A stretch of DNA of 64,000 nucleotides from Glycomyces dulcitolivorans (GTDB lineage: Bacteria; Actinomycetota; Actinomycetes; Mycobacteriales; Micromonosporaceae): contig NZ_QFRW01000054.1 in the NCBI RefSeq assembly GCF_003265355.1, forward strand, positions 67,631-131,630. Direction: 5' to 3'. Made by a program: the position numbers and the translations under genes. Shown here piece after piece: positions 25,452 to 34,736 of this stretch. The notes beneath the pieces are model-generated. The model was not told the origin of the DNA. It did no database searches and saw nothing but the letters and a program-made list of their open reading frames with translations. Every line of letters starts with the position of its first letter. Positions within the stretch are counted from its first letter, which is position 1.

Positions 25452-26312
25452 ATGCAGCAGCGCACCATCGGGAACCGGCAGGTCTCGGCCATCGGGCTCG
25501 GCGGGATGCCGATGTCGATCGAAGGGCGGCCCGATGAGGCCCGGTCGATCGCGGCGATCCACGCGGCCCTCGACTCGGGCGTGACGCTCATCGACACCGC
25601 CGACGCCTACCACCGCGACGCGAACGAGGTCGGCCACAACGAGACCCTGATCGCCAAGGCGCTCAAGGAGTACGGGCCCGGCGCCGCCGACGTCCTGGTC
25701 GCGACCAAGGGCGGGCACCTGCGCCCCGGCGACGGCTCCTGGACCCAGGACGGCCGCCCCGAGTACCTGAAGGAGGCCGTGAAGGCCTCCGCGCAGCGCC
25801 TCGGCGTCGAGGCCATCGGCCTCTACCAGTTCCACCGCCCCGACCCGCAGGTCCCGTACGCCGACTCCGTCGGCGCGATCCGCGACCTGCTCGACGAGGG
25901 CGTCATCGAACTCGCGGGCATCTCGAACGCGAGCGTCGCGCAGATCGACGAGGCGAACGAGATCCTCGGCGGGCGCCTCGCGTCGGTGCAGAACCAGTTC
26001 TCGCCGCGGTTCCGCTCCAGCGAGGGCGAACTGGAGCACTGCGCGAAGATCGGCGTCGCGTTCCTGCCGTGGAGCCCCTTGGGCGGCATCAAGAGCGCCC
26101 CCGAGCTCGGCAGCCGCCACGCCGTGTTCAACGAGGTCGCGAACGAGACCGGCACCAGCGTCTACCGGGTGGTCCTGGCGTGGCAGCTCGCGCTCGCGCC
26201 CGTCGTCGTCCCCATCCCGGGCGCCTCGCGCCCCGAGAGCATCCGCGACTCGGCCGGCGCGGCCGATCTCGTGCTGAACGAGGACCAGGTCGCCCGCCTG
26301 TCCGCCGCCTGA
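25452..26312 (+). CDS. Aldo/keto reductase
   Basis: A 286-aa NADPH-dependent aldo/keto reductase. The family motifs are present: the N-terminal SAIGLGGMPMS, the catalytic region SGVTLIDTADAYHRD (Asp and Tyr of the tetrad), ATKGGHLR (Lys), YQFHRPDP (His), and the C-terminal cofactor motif PIPGASRPES. AAGGAG sits upstream of ATG 25452. The substrate is unknown; probably an aldehyde or a keto-containing metabolite. It is divergent from a LysR gene and followed 20 bp later by a second, different reductase. Confidence 0.9.
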   Translation: MQQRTIGNRQVSAIGLGGMPMSIEGRPDEARSIAAIHAALDSGVTLIDTADAYHRDANEVGHNETLIAKALKEYGPGAADVLVATKGGHLRPGDGSWTQDGRPEYLKEAVKASAQRLGVEAIGLYQFHRPDPQVPYADSVGAIRDLLDEGVIELAGISNASVAQIDEANEILGGRLASVQNQFSPRFRSSEGELEHCAKIGVAFLPWSPLGGIKSAPELGSRHAVFNEVANETGTSVYRVVLAWQLALAPVVVPIPGASRPESIRDSAGAADLVLNEDQVARLSAA

Positions 26313-26332
26313 CCCACGCCGAGGAGACACCG

Positions 26333-27265
26333 ATGAAGACCTTCACCATGCCCGGCACCGACATCACCGCCCCGAACGTGGTGCTCGGCCTCATGCGCAT
26401 CCAGGAGAAGACCGACGAGGAGGTGCGCGCCCTCGTCGGCGCCGCGATCGACGCCGGGATCACCTTCGTGGACCACGCCGACCTGTACGGGTCCGGCCGC
26501 CACGGCTGCGAGCGCCGCTTCGCGGAGGCCATGCGCCTCAGGCCGTCCGAGCGGGAGCGCCTGGTCATCCAGACCAAGACCGGGATCATGCACCCCGGAC
26601 CGTACTTCGACTTCTCGTACGAGCACATCGTCGAGTCGGTCGACGAGTCCCTTGCCGCGCTGGACACCGACTACCTCGACATCCTGCTGCTGCACCGGCC
26701 CGACGCGCTCGTCGAGCCCGAGGAGGTCGCCCGCGCGTTCGACGACCTCGCCGCGGCCGGGAAGGTCCGCGCGTTCGGCGTCTCGAACCACACGGCCGGG
26801 CAGCTCGCCCTGCTGCGCAAGTACGTGAACCGGCCGATCGTGGCGAACCAGGTGCAGCTGTCGGTCACGCACGCGCCGCTCATCGCGCAGGGCGTGGCCG
26901 CGAACATGCAGGGCCTCGACCAGTCGGTGGCACGCGACGACGGCATCGTGGACTACTGCCGCCTGCACGACATCACGCTCCAGGCGTGGTCGCCGTTCCA
27001 GGCCGGGTTCTTCGACGGGCCGTTCCTCGGCTCCGCGAAGTACCCGGAGCTGAACGCCTCGATCGAGCGCCTCGCCGCGAAGTACGGGGTCCCGCCGATC
27101 GCGATCGCGGTCGCGTGGATCACCCGCCACCCGGCGAACATGCAGGTCGTCATCGGCACCACCAACCCGGAGCGGGTGGCGGCGTCGGCGCTCGGCTCGG
27201 ACGTGCCGCTGACGCGGCCCGAGTGGTACGAGCTGCTCCGCACCGCCGGGTACACGGTGCCCTAA
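26333..27265 (+). CDS. Aldo/keto reductase (YdhF-like)
   Basis: A 310-aa reductase, more like the YdhF oxidoreductase group: NVVLGLMRIQEKT, AGITFVDHADLYGSGRHGCERRF (D and Y), IQTKTGI (K), DILLLHRPD (H), AFGVSNHTAGQ, and VVIGTTNPER at the end. GAGGAGA precedes ATG 26333; a longer frame reading in from the first reductase gene is a shadow. It is cotranscribed with the upstream reductase under the LysR promoter. The pair probably acts on related carbonyl substrates. Confidence 0.88.
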   Translation: MKTFTMPGTDITAPNVVLGLMRIQEKTDEEVRALVGAAIDAGITFVDHADLYGSGRHGCERRFAEAMRLRPSERERLVIQTKTGIMHPGPYFDFSYEHIVESVDESLAALDTDYLDILLLHRPDALVEPEEVARAFDDLAAAGKVRAFGVSNHTAGQLALLRKYVNRPIVANQVQLSVTHAPLIAQGVAANMQGLDQSVARDDGIVDYCRLHDITLQAWSPFQAGFFDGPFLGSAKYPELNASIERLAAKYGVPPIAIAVAWITRHPANMQVVIGTTNPERVAASALGSDVPLTRPEWYELLRTAGYTVP

Positions 27266-27285
27266 AGGCTTCATTCCGAGAGGGG

Positions 27286-27326
27286 GCGACAGCGTCCCGG
27301 GCTGAGGGGTCCCGGGACGCTGTCGC
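27286..27326. terminator. Strong terminator between convergent genes
   Basis: A perfect 16-bp stem, GCGACAGCGTCCCGGG / CCCGGGACGCTGTCGC, loop CTGAGGGGT. It lies 20 bases past the second reductase and just before the stop of the convergent GlxA gene. Confidence 0.9.
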
Positions 27327-27330
27327 TGTC

Positions 27331-28239
27331 TCACGCCGCGCCCGCCCGCAGGCGCCGCAGCATCCGCGCGTCGCTGAAGCCGACCGCGTGGGCCGCGGAC
27401 TCGGCCGGACTGCCTTGGGCTATCAGGTGTTCGGCGCGTTCGAGGCGGAGCGTCGACTGGTAGCGCAGGGGCGTCATGCCGGTCGCGTCGACGAAGCGGC
27501 GGGTGAGGGTGCGTTCGCTGACGCCTGCCGCGGAGGCGAGGTCGGCGAGGCGCAGCGGCTCGGCGAAGCGCACGTCGATGAGGTCCTGGACCTGGTGGAC
27601 GGCGTCCGAGAGGTGCGAGCGGTGGCGGAGCATGGCGCTGTCCTGGGCGGCGTCGCCGCCGCGGCGGGCGTAGACGACCATGCTGCGGGCGATGCGCGCG
27701 GCGACGGCGGGGCCGTGGCGGACGGCGACCAGGTGCAGCGCGAGGTCGATGCCGCTGGCGATCCCCGCGGAGGTGACGACCCGGTCGTCGGTGACGAAGA
27801 GGCGGTCACGCTCGACGAACGCGCCCGGATGGCGCTGCGCCAGTTCGTCTTGCAGCTCGTGGTGGGTGGTGCAGCGGCGGCCTTCGAGGAGCCCGGCCTG
27901 GCCGAGCGCGAACGCGCCCGAGCAGACGCTGCCGACGGTGCCGCCCCGCTCGTGGTGCGCGATCACCTGGGCCACTTGGGCTTCGGTGAGGCGCGGGCCG
28001 CCCGCGGTCTTCGGGGAGCGCCAGCCGGGGACGAGCAGCAGGTCCCCGGGCCCGAGGTCGGGCCAGTCGGTGCTCGCGCGCAGCGGGAGGCCCTGCGCGG
28101 TCGTGACGTCCTCGCGGTCGGCGACGTAGCTGGACCGGTAGCCCAGGCCGAGGTCGGCGGCGGTCGAGAAGACCTGGGCCGGGCCGGCCAGGTCGAGCAG
28201 GTGCAGCTGCTGCACCAGCAGGAAGACGACGCGGGTCAT
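27331..28239 (-). CDS. GlxA-family transcriptional regulator (DJ-1/PfpI plus AraC HTH)
   Basis: A 302-aa regulator. The N-terminal DJ-1/PfpI-like domain (VVFLLVQQLHLLDLAGPAQVF; nucleophile elbow GTVGSVCSGAFALGQAG) is followed by an AraC helix-turn-helix (PLRLADLASAAGVSERTLTRRFVDATGMTPLRYQSTLRLERAEHLI). GlxA-type regulators sense small metabolites and control nearby metabolic genes. It is cotranscribed with the isochorismatase-family gene 20 bp upstream, which suggests that hydrolase acts on or generates its signal. Confidence 0.9.
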   Translation of the reverse strand: MTRVVFLLVQQLHLLDLAGPAQVFSTAADLGLGYRSSYVADREDVTTAQGLPLRASTDWPDLGPGDLLLVPGWRSPKTAGGPRLTEAQVAQVIAHHERGGTVGSVCSGAFALGQAGLLEGRRCTTHHELQDELAQRHPGAFVERDRLFVTDDRVVTSAGIASGIDLALHLVAVRHGPAVAARIARSMVVYARRGGDAAQDSAMLRHRSHLSDAVHQVQDLIDVRFAEPLRLADLASAAGVSERTLTRRFVDATGMTPLRYQSTLRLERAEHLIAQGSPAESAAHAVGFSDARMLRRLRAGAA

Positions 28240-28258
28240 GCAGGGCCTCCCGATCCGG

Positions 28259-28843
28259 TCAGCGCGCGGTCACTTCGTCCACCGTAACGATCGTCGCGAA
28301 GCGGCCCGCCAGCGCGTACTCGGTCCTGGCGATCACGTCGGCGGTCTGGAGGGTGAGCGGGTCGGCGAGGATCTCCTCGACCGGCCGGTCGTAGTCGCCC
28401 TGCCAGTGCGGGATCGGGTGGGTCGCGGTCGCGTCGATGACGAATTCAACGTCGAAGCCGAGGTCGGAGGCGACCCGGGCGGTGGTCTCGCAGCACTGCT
28501 CGGTGCGGATGCCGCTGATGCGGACCAGGCCGACGCCGCGCTGGGTGAGGATCTGGTGCAGATTCGTCGTGGTGAACGCGTTGTGCGAGGTCTTGGCGAG
28601 TTCGGGTTCGCCCGCTTCGGGTTCGAGGCCCTCGATGTAGGTGCAGTACCCGAGCGCGGGGTCGAAGACGTTGCCGGTGCCGGGCTCGTGGTGGAGGACC
28701 CACACGACCAGGTCGCCCGCGGCGCGGGCGTGGTCGACGAGGCGGGCCACCTTCTGGGCGACGTCGGGGTCGGAGGTGACGGCCCAGTTGGGCCGCTGCC
28801 GGAAGGACTCTTGGACGTCGATGACGATCAGCGCGTTCTGCAT
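28259..28843 (-). CDS. Isochorismatase-family cysteine hydrolase
   Basis: A 194-aa cysteine hydrolase of the isochorismatase superfamily (nicotinamidase-like). The catalytic triad is clear: D9 in VIDVQESF, K84 in ELAKTSHNAF, and C117 in GIRTEQCCET. Such enzymes hydrolyse amides, carbamoyl groups or isochorismate; nothing in the sequence singles out one substrate. It begins the operon that continues into the GlxA regulator. A hairpin upstream (28853-28879) separates it from the carbohydrate operon. Confidence 0.9.
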   Translation of the reverse strand: MQNALIVIDVQESFRQRPNWAVTSDPDVAQKVARLVDHARAAGDLVVWVLHHEPGTGNVFDPALGYCTYIEGLEPEAGEPELAKTSHNAFTTTNLHQILTQRGVGLVRISGIRTEQCCETTARVASDLGFDVEFVIDATATHPIPHWQGDYDRPVEEILADPLTLQTADVIARTEYALAGRFATIVTVDEVTAR

Positions 28844-28852
28844 GAGTCGATT

Positions 28853-28879
28853 CTGTCGCCCGAAAGCCTCGGGCGACAG
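28853..28879 (-). terminator. Terminator of the carbohydrate operon
   Basis: A perfect 11-bp stem, CTGTCGCCCGA / TCGGGCGACAG, with loop AAGCC. On the minus strand it lies 44 bases past the stop at 28923, so it ends the long operon that starts at 36603 and insulates the isochorismatase gene. Confidence 0.8.
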
Positions 28880-28922
28880 GCACGATCCCGGCGGCGACCG
28901 GAACGATCCGGTCAGCCGCCGC

Positions 28923-29942
28923 TCAGTTCTGTCGGTGCAGGAGCGGTTCGCCTTTCAGGAAGCGGGCGGTCTCGGCGGCGGTGATGCGGGCGGCGTTGTG
29001 GGCGGTCTCGCGGCTGGCGCCCGCGAGGTGCGGGGTCATGACGATGCCTTCGGTGCGGAGCAGGCGGGAGCCGGCGGGGATGGGTTCTTCGGGGTAGACG
29101 TCGAAGGCGGCGGCGAAGAGGCGGCCGGTGTCGAGGGCGTCGCAGACGGCGTCGTAGTCGACGAGGCCGCCGCGGGCGCAGTTGACGAGGACCGACCCTT
29201 GCGGCATCGCGGCGATCTGGGCGGCGCCGATCATGCCCTGCGTGTCGGGGGTGAGCCTGGCGTGGAGCGACAGGACGTCGGCCTGCGCGAGGAGGTCGGG
29301 CAGGTCGAGCGGTTCGGCGATCCCGGCGAAGGCGGCGGGGTCGACGTACGGGTCGTGGACGGCGACGCGGGCGCCGAAGCCACCGGCGATGCGGGCGACG
29401 CGGTTGCCGATGGCGCCGTAGCCGATGAGGCCGACGGTGCGGCCTTCGAGTTCGAGGCCGACCGAGTCGTAGCGGTAGTAGTCGCCGCGCCACTTCCCCG
29501 CGGCGAGGTCGCCGTGGACCTGCGGGATGCGGCGCATCGCGGCGAGCATGAGCGCGATGGTGTGCTCGGCGGTCGCGGTGGCGTTGCGGCCGGGCGCGCT
29601 GGAGACGGCGACGCCGTGCTTCGCGGCGGCTTCGAGGTTGACGTTGACGGGGCCGCCGCGGCCGACGGCGACGAATTCGAGGTCGGGACAGGCGTCGAGG
29701 ACGCGTGCGGTGATCGGGGCCATCTGGGTGAGGCAGATCCGGACGCCTTGCAGCGCTTCGATGATCGCGTCCTCGGTCCCGGAGGCCTCGATGACCTCGG
29801 CGACGGGCCCGAACGGGACGTCGGGCCAGTCCAGGGCGAGCTCGGTGATGTCGAGGTCGGCGTCGACGTGCTCGCGCAGTGCGGCGGCGAGCAGGCCGGG
29901 CAGGACGAAATTGTCGCCCGCCGCGAGTACGTTCACTGTCAT
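28923..29942 (-). CDS. 2-hydroxyacid dehydrogenase (phosphoglycerate-dehydrogenase family)
   Basis: A 339-aa NAD-dependent D-2-hydroxyacid dehydrogenase. The Rossmann motif is GLIGYGAIGNRV. The catalytic Arg (NCARGGLVD), Glu (YPEEPIP) and His (MTPHLAGAS) are intact. It is last in the carbohydrate operon and overlaps the phosphatase gene by ATGA. Together with two FGGY kinases and a phosphatase it suggests a pathway in which a phosphorylated polyol or sugar acid is oxidised and dephosphorylated; this is inference. It shares the family of the dehydrogenase at 7836 but is not closely similar. Confidence 0.88.
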   Translation of the reverse strand: MTVNVLAAGDNFVLPGLLAAALREHVDADLDITELALDWPDVPFGPVAEVIEASGTEDAIIEALQGVRICLTQMAPITARVLDACPDLEFVAVGRGGPVNVNLEAAAKHGVAVSSAPGRNATATAEHTIALMLAAMRRIPQVHGDLAAGKWRGDYYRYDSVGLELEGRTVGLIGYGAIGNRVARIAGGFGARVAVHDPYVDPAAFAGIAEPLDLPDLLAQADVLSLHARLTPDTQGMIGAAQIAAMPQGSVLVNCARGGLVDYDAVCDALDTGRLFAAAFDVYPEEPIPAGSRLLRTEGIVMTPHLAGASRETAHNAARITAAETARFLKGEPLLHRQN

Positions 29943-30553
29943 CGGTGGTCCTCCTCATCGGTCCAGACGGGGGTGTTGAACTGGAGCAGCGAGCGGCGCC
30001 CGCCGCCGACGCGCACTTCGGTGAGGCCGACGTTGCGCACCATGGGGAGTCGCCGCCGGTACTCCGACAGCGGGATGCCGAGCCAGTCGCACAGCACCAG
30101 CCGCATGAGCGTCGAGTGCCACACGACGAGGACGCGGCCGCCCTCGTGGGCGGCGGCGATCTCGTCGAGGCACGCGCTCGCGCGGGCGACGGCGTCGGCG
30201 GGGTGCTCGCCGCCGGGCAGGTGGGCGCCGACCGGGTCGCGTTCGAAGGCCGCGTACTGCGCGGGGAACCGCTCGCGCATCTCGGCGCCGGTGAGGCCCT
30301 CGCCGTCGCCGAAGGCGACCTCGCGGAGCCGGTCGTCCTGGCGCGGAACGAGGTCCGCGGAGGCGGCGGCGGGCGCGAGGGTCTCGACGGCGCGCGTCAG
30401 GTCCGAGGACCAGACGGCGGCGAGGCCGGCGGTCGCGGCCCATCCGGCGAGGCTGCGGGCCTGGTCGCGGCCGCGGTCGGTGAGGGCCACGTCGGTAGTC
30501 CCGGTGTACCGGTTCTCGGCGTGCCAGACGGTCTCGCCGTGGCGCACCATCAC
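29939..30553 (-). CDS. Histidine phosphatase (phosphoglycerate-mutase superfamily)
   Basis: A 204-aa enzyme with the histidine-phosphatase motif MVRHGETVWHAENRYTG at the very N-terminus (catalytic His in RHG), R in SSDLTRAVETL, a catalytic E in LREVAFGDGEGLTG, and the second His in VVWHSTLMR. It should remove phosphate from a small molecule, probably an intermediate made by the adjacent FGGY kinases. Start is ATG 30553 or GTG 30556; both give essentially the same protein. It lies a few bases after the second kinase and overlaps the dehydrogenase (ATGA). Confidence 0.9.
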   Translation of the reverse strand: MMVRHGETVWHAENRYTGTTDVALTDRGRDQARSLAGWAATAGLAAVWSSDLTRAVETLAPAAASADLVPRQDDRLREVAFGDGEGLTGAEMRERFPAQYAAFERDPVGAHLPGGEHPADAVARASACLDEIAAAHEGGRVLVVWHSTLMRLVLCDWLGIPLSEYRRRLPMVRNVGLTEVRVGGGRRSLLQFNTPVWTDEEDHR

Positions 30554-30561
30554 GATGTCGG

Positions 30562-32031
30562 TCAGTGTTCGGCCCTCCGGTGGACATGGGCGGCGAACGG
30601 CCGGTCGATCCGGCCCCGCTCATGGAGATGGTCGATGAAGTCGAGGTAGAGCCCGGTGAGCGCGCGGTGCCGGGACGGGTCCGGTTCGATCTCGGTCCCG
30701 GTGCGCACCATCGCGGCCGCGGCGTCCACTGGGGACGACTCGGTGGCGGCGGCGAGGACGGCCATGCCGACCGCGGATTCGGCGTGCTCGGGGAGGACGG
30801 CGGGGCGTCCGAGGAGGTCGGCGCGCAGCTGCGACCAGTACCGGTTGGCGGAGCCGCCGCCGGTGAAGGCGAGGGTGCCGCCGGTGGGGGCGCCGAGGTG
30901 GTCGAGGTAGTCGAAGCAGAGGCGCTCGACGCAGGCGAGGCCGGTGAGGACGCCGTGGAACACGTCGGCGTCGTCGCGGGCCTCGCCGAGCGTGAACGGT
31001 TCGAGATCGGCTGCGGCGAAAGGGAACCGCTCGCCGCGTTCTCCCGCGAGCGGGTAGACGACCGGGCCGGGTTCGCGCGTGGCGGCTTCGGCGGTGAGCT
31101 TGTCGAGGTCGGCGCCGGGCAGGAGGCGTGTGAGCGCCCCCGCGCCGCTGGAGGACGCGCCGCCGGGCAGCCAGGTCCCGGCGGGGCCGCGGTGGCAGTA
31201 GACGACGCCGCCCGGGTCGCGGACCAGGTGCTCCGAGACGCCTTTGAGGACGAGCGTGGTGCCGAGGACGGCGTTCCAGGAGCCGGGGCTCAGGGCGCCG
31301 CCCGCGAGCTGGGCCGCGCAGCCGTCGGTCATGCCCGCGACGATCGGCGTCCCGGCGGGGATGCCGGAGGCCGCCGCTCCCGCGGTGCCGACTTCGCCGA
31401 GGACGGTGCCGGGGCGGACCACGTCCGGCATGAGCGCCAAGGGGATTCCCAGTTGCGCGAGGACGTCCTCGGGCCAGCGCTCTTCGACGAGGTCGTACCC
31501 TGTCTTGAGCGCGTGGCTCGCGTCTGAAGCGAGTTGGCGGCCCGCGAGGCGCCAGGTGATGAGGTCCGGCTGGTGGAGCAGCCTGGTTCCGCCCGGAATC
31601 GTCGTCCGCTCCGCCAGCCGGAGGACCTTGGGGAGGGCCCAGCCCGGCTGCATGCGCCGGTAGCCGAGACGGTCCCACACGGCGGCGCCGGTCTCGTTGA
31701 CGCGCAATGCTTCCGCGGTCGCGCGGGCGTCGTCGTACATGAGGCCGGGCGTGAGCGGGCGGCCTTCGGCGTCGGCGAGGAGGACCGTGCCGGAGGTGCC
31801 GTCGATCGCGACGCCGCCGATGCGGGTCGCGTCGAGCCCTTCGGTGGCGGCTCGCGAGGCGGCGGTGAACGCGGTCCACCATTCCTCGGGGTCCTGCTCG
31901 TGGCCGGCGCGATTGCGCCTCCCGGTGAGCGGGCAGGTGCCGCGGCCGAGGACGGTCCCGGCGCCGTCGACGGCGAGGACCCGGACGCTCTGCGTGCCCA
32001 GGTCGGCGCCGATCCAGATCCGGTCAGCCAC
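30562..32031 (-). CDS. FGGY-family carbohydrate kinase 2
   Basis: A 489-aa sugar kinase. The N-terminal ATPase phosphate-1 motif is WIGADLGTQSVRVLAVD; GVAIDGTSGTVLLAD and the FGGY-type second signature TGGGSANRYWSQLRADLLGRP are also present. GTG 32031 overlaps the stop of the upstream kinase by eight bases. It is clearly different from kinase 1 in sequence, although both happen to be 489 aa. Two unrelated-specificity kinases in one operon suggest two substrates, or two successive phosphorylations. Confidence 0.85.
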   Translation of the reverse strand: MADRIWIGADLGTQSVRVLAVDGAGTVLGRGTCPLTGRRNRAGHEQDPEEWWTAFTAASRAATEGLDATRIGGVAIDGTSGTVLLADAEGRPLTPGLMYDDARATAEALRVNETGAAVWDRLGYRRMQPGWALPKVLRLAERTTIPGGTRLLHQPDLITWRLAGRQLASDASHALKTGYDLVEERWPEDVLAQLGIPLALMPDVVRPGTVLGEVGTAGAAASGIPAGTPIVAGMTDGCAAQLAGGALSPGSWNAVLGTTLVLKGVSEHLVRDPGGVVYCHRGPAGTWLPGGASSSGAGALTRLLPGADLDKLTAEAATREPGPVVYPLAGERGERFPFAAADLEPFTLGEARDDADVFHGVLTGLACVERLCFDYLDHLGAPTGGTLAFTGGGSANRYWSQLRADLLGRPAVLPEHAESAVGMAVLAAATESSPVDAAAAMVRTGTEIEPDPSRHRALTGLYLDFIDHLHERGRIDRPFAAHVHRRAEH

Positions 32032-33493
32032 GCTGCCGCCGCCAGCCGGCCCGCGCGATCTCGCGCAGGTCCAGGAATTCGCCGTACAGGCGCGAATACG
32101 GTTCGGGGCCTTCGGGTTCGAACCGGTCGCCGGTGCGCACGTACTTCGCGGCGGCGGTCGCCAAGTCGGGTTCATCGCCGGTGGCGACGAGCCCGGACAG
32201 GAACGCGCCCTTCGCGCCGATCTCGGTGTCGGCGGTGCGGGCGACCGGGACGCCGGTGGCGTCGGCGATCATCCGGCACCAGAAGTCGCTGGAGGCGCCG
32301 CCGCCGCACACGCGCAGTTCGCCGACGTCGGCGCCGGAGGCGGCGAGGCAGTCCTTGATGGTGAGGGTCAGGCCCTCGAAGACGGCGCGGGCGAGGTGCT
32401 CGCGGCCGTGTTCGAGGGTGAGGCCCCAGAACGTGCCGCGGGCGGCGGTGTCGAGGAACGGGGCCCGCTCGCCGGCCGGGGAGAGGTACGGGAGGAAGAC
32501 GAGGCCGCCGGCGCCTGGCGGCGCCTGCGCGGCGAGGTCGCCGAGGGCCTCCGGGGAGTCGAGGCCGAGCATCGCGGTGGCCCAGTCGATCACCTCGGTC
32601 CCGGCGAGGGTCGGGTAGACGCGGAGCCACTGCCCGGCCGAGTCGAGCGCGACCGTCAGACCTGCGGGTTCGCCGGAAGTGTCGGTCCCCGCGCGTACGA
32701 TCTCGGTGCACAGGGTGGTCCCGAGGATCGCGCAGCCCGTGCCCGCCGTGGCGGCTCCGGCGCCGATCGCGGTGGACGCGACGTCGTAGGGCGCCATGAC
32801 GACCGGGAGTCCGGCCGGGAGTCCGAGCGCGGCGGCGGCCTCGGGGCGGAGTGCGGCGGCGCGTCGGCCGTCGCCGAGGACCTGCGGGAGGAGGCGGGCG
32901 GCCCGGGAGAGGCCGAACAGCTCGACGAGGCGCGGCGAGTAGTCGCGGGTCGCGGGGTCGAGGAACGGCGCGGAGGCGTCGGACTCGTCGGCCGCGAACA
33001 GGCCCGTCAGGTTGTGGAACACCCATCCGCCGCAGGTGAGCGCGGCGTGCGAGCGGTCGAGTCGGTCGGGGTCGTGCGCGTCGAGCCAGGCGAGGACCGC
33101 GTTCGGCAGGCCCGGGAACGTCAGCGACCCGTTGGCGCGGAACGCCTCGGCGAGTCGTCCCTCGTCCCGCCAGCGGTCCACGATGTCGGCGGCGCGGCCG
33201 TCGGACCACAGGACGGCCGGGCCGGTCGGTTCGCCCTGGGCGTCGACGAGCCAGCAGCCGTCGCCCTGCGCGGTGAGCGCGATGCGCTGCGGCGGTTCGG
33301 GAAGGGCCGCGGCCACGTCGCGGACCGCTTCGGCGGTGGCGCGCCAGACGTCGGCCATGTCCTGCTCGGCCCAGCCGGGCCGGGGGCGTTCGACGGCGAC
33401 GGAGCGGCGGGCGACGGCGAGTTCGGTGCCGTCGCCGGCGTGGGCGACGGCCTTGATCGCGGTGGTGCCCGCGTCGATCGAGATGGCGGTCAT
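32024..33493 (-). CDS. FGGY-family carbohydrate kinase 1
   Basis: A 489-aa kinase with N-terminal ISIDAGTTAIKAVAH, the substrate-binding segment LTAQGDGCWLVDAQG, RAADIV following WSDG, and the C-terminal CGGGASSDFWCRMIAD signature. The QGDG(C/T)W motif is the form found in erythritol/polyol-type FGGY kinases rather than in glycerol kinases, so a polyol or ketose substrate is plausible. It follows the permease by four bases in the operon. The transporter binding protein is xylose-type. Confidence 0.85.
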   Translation of the reverse strand: MTAISIDAGTTAIKAVAHAGDGTELAVARRSVAVERPRPGWAEQDMADVWRATAEAVRDVAAALPEPPQRIALTAQGDGCWLVDAQGEPTGPAVLWSDGRAADIVDRWRDEGRLAEAFRANGSLTFPGLPNAVLAWLDAHDPDRLDRSHAALTCGGWVFHNLTGLFAADESDASAPFLDPATRDYSPRLVELFGLSRAARLLPQVLGDGRRAAALRPEAAAALGLPAGLPVVMAPYDVASTAIGAGAATAGTGCAILGTTLCTEIVRAGTDTSGEPAGLTVALDSAGQWLRVYPTLAGTEVIDWATAMLGLDSPEALGDLAAQAPPGAGGLVFLPYLSPAGERAPFLDTAARGTFWGLTLEHGREHLARAVFEGLTLTIKDCLAASGADVGELRVCGGGASSDFWCRMIADATGVPVARTADTEIGAKGAFLSGLVATGDEPDLATAAAKYVRTGDRFEPEGPEPYSRLYGEFLDLREIARAGWRRQRG

Positions 33494-33497
33494 GGCG

Positions 33498-34736
33498 TCA
33501 TCCTCTCCCGTGGGCTTGGCGCGAGCGCCGCGCGAAGGAGTCGAGCGCGACGGCGAGGACCAGGACCGCGCCGGTGATCATGAACCGGTACGACGAGTCG
33601 AGGTTGAGCAGCGTCAGGCCGCTGGAGATCGACTGGATGACGACGATGCCCAGGAGCGCCGAGAACGCCGAGCCGCGCCCGCCGAAGAGGCTGGTGCCGC
33701 CGATGACGGCCGCTGCGATCGCGTTCAGGTTGACGTCGCCGGTGCCGGTGCTCTGCGTGGCCGCCGCGAGGCGGGCGGCGGCGAGTACGCCGCCGATCGC
33801 CGCGAGGGTCGAGCACATCACGAACGTCCACGCGTACACCGACTTCACATTGATGCCGGCGCGGCGCGCGGCCTCGGGGTTCCCGCCGACCGCGTAGATG
33901 GAGCGCCCGAACTTGGTGCGCGACAGCACGTAGTGCATCACCAGGACCACGACGACGAACAGCACGAACATCCAGGCGACGCCGCGGGTGCGGTTGAGGT
34001 AGTACACGGTGAACCCGAGCGCCGCGAGGACCAGGGCCGCGCGGAAGACGAGCAGGCCCGTCGCCGGGGCGGACAGTCCGGCCCGCTTGCGCGTCCTCGC
34101 CCCGACCAGGCTCGTCGCGAAGAACCCCGCGGCGGCAACGGTAGCGAAGAGGTACGACATCCACGCGGGCATGAACCACAGCTGCGCGAACTGCACCAGG
34201 TCGGAGTCGTACGGCAGGTTGATGGCGTTCTGCCCGCGCAGGAGCCACAGCTGGACGCCGAGGAACGCGAGGAGCCCGGCGAGGGTCATCACGAAGCTGG
34301 GCACGGCGAACCGGTTGAAGCCCTGCGCGTACACGAAGCCGATGAGGCACCCGCTGGCGACGGCCGCGAGGATCGCGAGCCACACCGGCTGCTCGTAGGT
34401 GACCATGACGAGGGCCGTGACGGCGGCGGCGACGCCGCTGACCGAGCCGACCGACAGGTCGATCTGGCCGACGAGCAGCACGCACACGATGCCGAGGGCG
34501 AGGAACCCGACCGGCACGATGTCGAACGACAGGTTGACCAGGTTCGTGCTGGACAGGAACGTGCGGTTGAGGAGCTGGAAGACCGTCCAGATGACGACGA
34601 TGCCGCCGAACACCGGGAGCATCCCCAGGTCGCCGTCGCGGACGCGGCGGACGGCGGCGCGGACGGAGTCGCCGAGGGTCTGCGGGGCGACGAGCCGCTC
34701 GTCCTGGAGGTCGAGGGTCGGGGTCGGGGCGTTCAT
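33498..34736 (-). CDS. Sugar ABC transporter permease (XylH/RbsC type)
   Basis: A 412-aa integral membrane protein with about 10-12 hydrophobic helices and the BPD_transp_2 family motifs of monosaccharide importers (GQIDLSVGSVSGVAAAVTAL, GGNPEAARRAGINVKS, and AVIGGTSLFGGRGS). It forms the pore of the importer with the ATPase and binding protein. Its ATG overlaps the ATPase stop by four bases. Expected substrate is a pentose or polyol, by family only. Confidence 0.92.
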   Translation of the reverse strand: MNAPTPTLDLQDERLVAPQTLGDSVRAAVRRVRDGDLGMLPVFGGIVVIWTVFQLLNRTFLSSTNLVNLSFDIVPVGFLALGIVCVLLVGQIDLSVGSVSGVAAAVTALVMVTYEQPVWLAILAAVASGCLIGFVYAQGFNRFAVPSFVMTLAGLLAFLGVQLWLLRGQNAINLPYDSDLVQFAQLWFMPAWMSYLFATVAAAGFFATSLVGARTRKRAGLSAPATGLLVFRAALVLAALGFTVYYLNRTRGVAWMFVLFVVVVLVMHYVLSRTKFGRSIYAVGGNPEAARRAGINVKSVYAWTFVMCSTLAAIGGVLAAARLAAATQSTGTGDVNLNAIAAAVIGGTSLFGGRGSAFSALLGIVVIQSISSGLTLLNLDSSYRFMITGAVLVLAVALDSFARRSRQAHGRG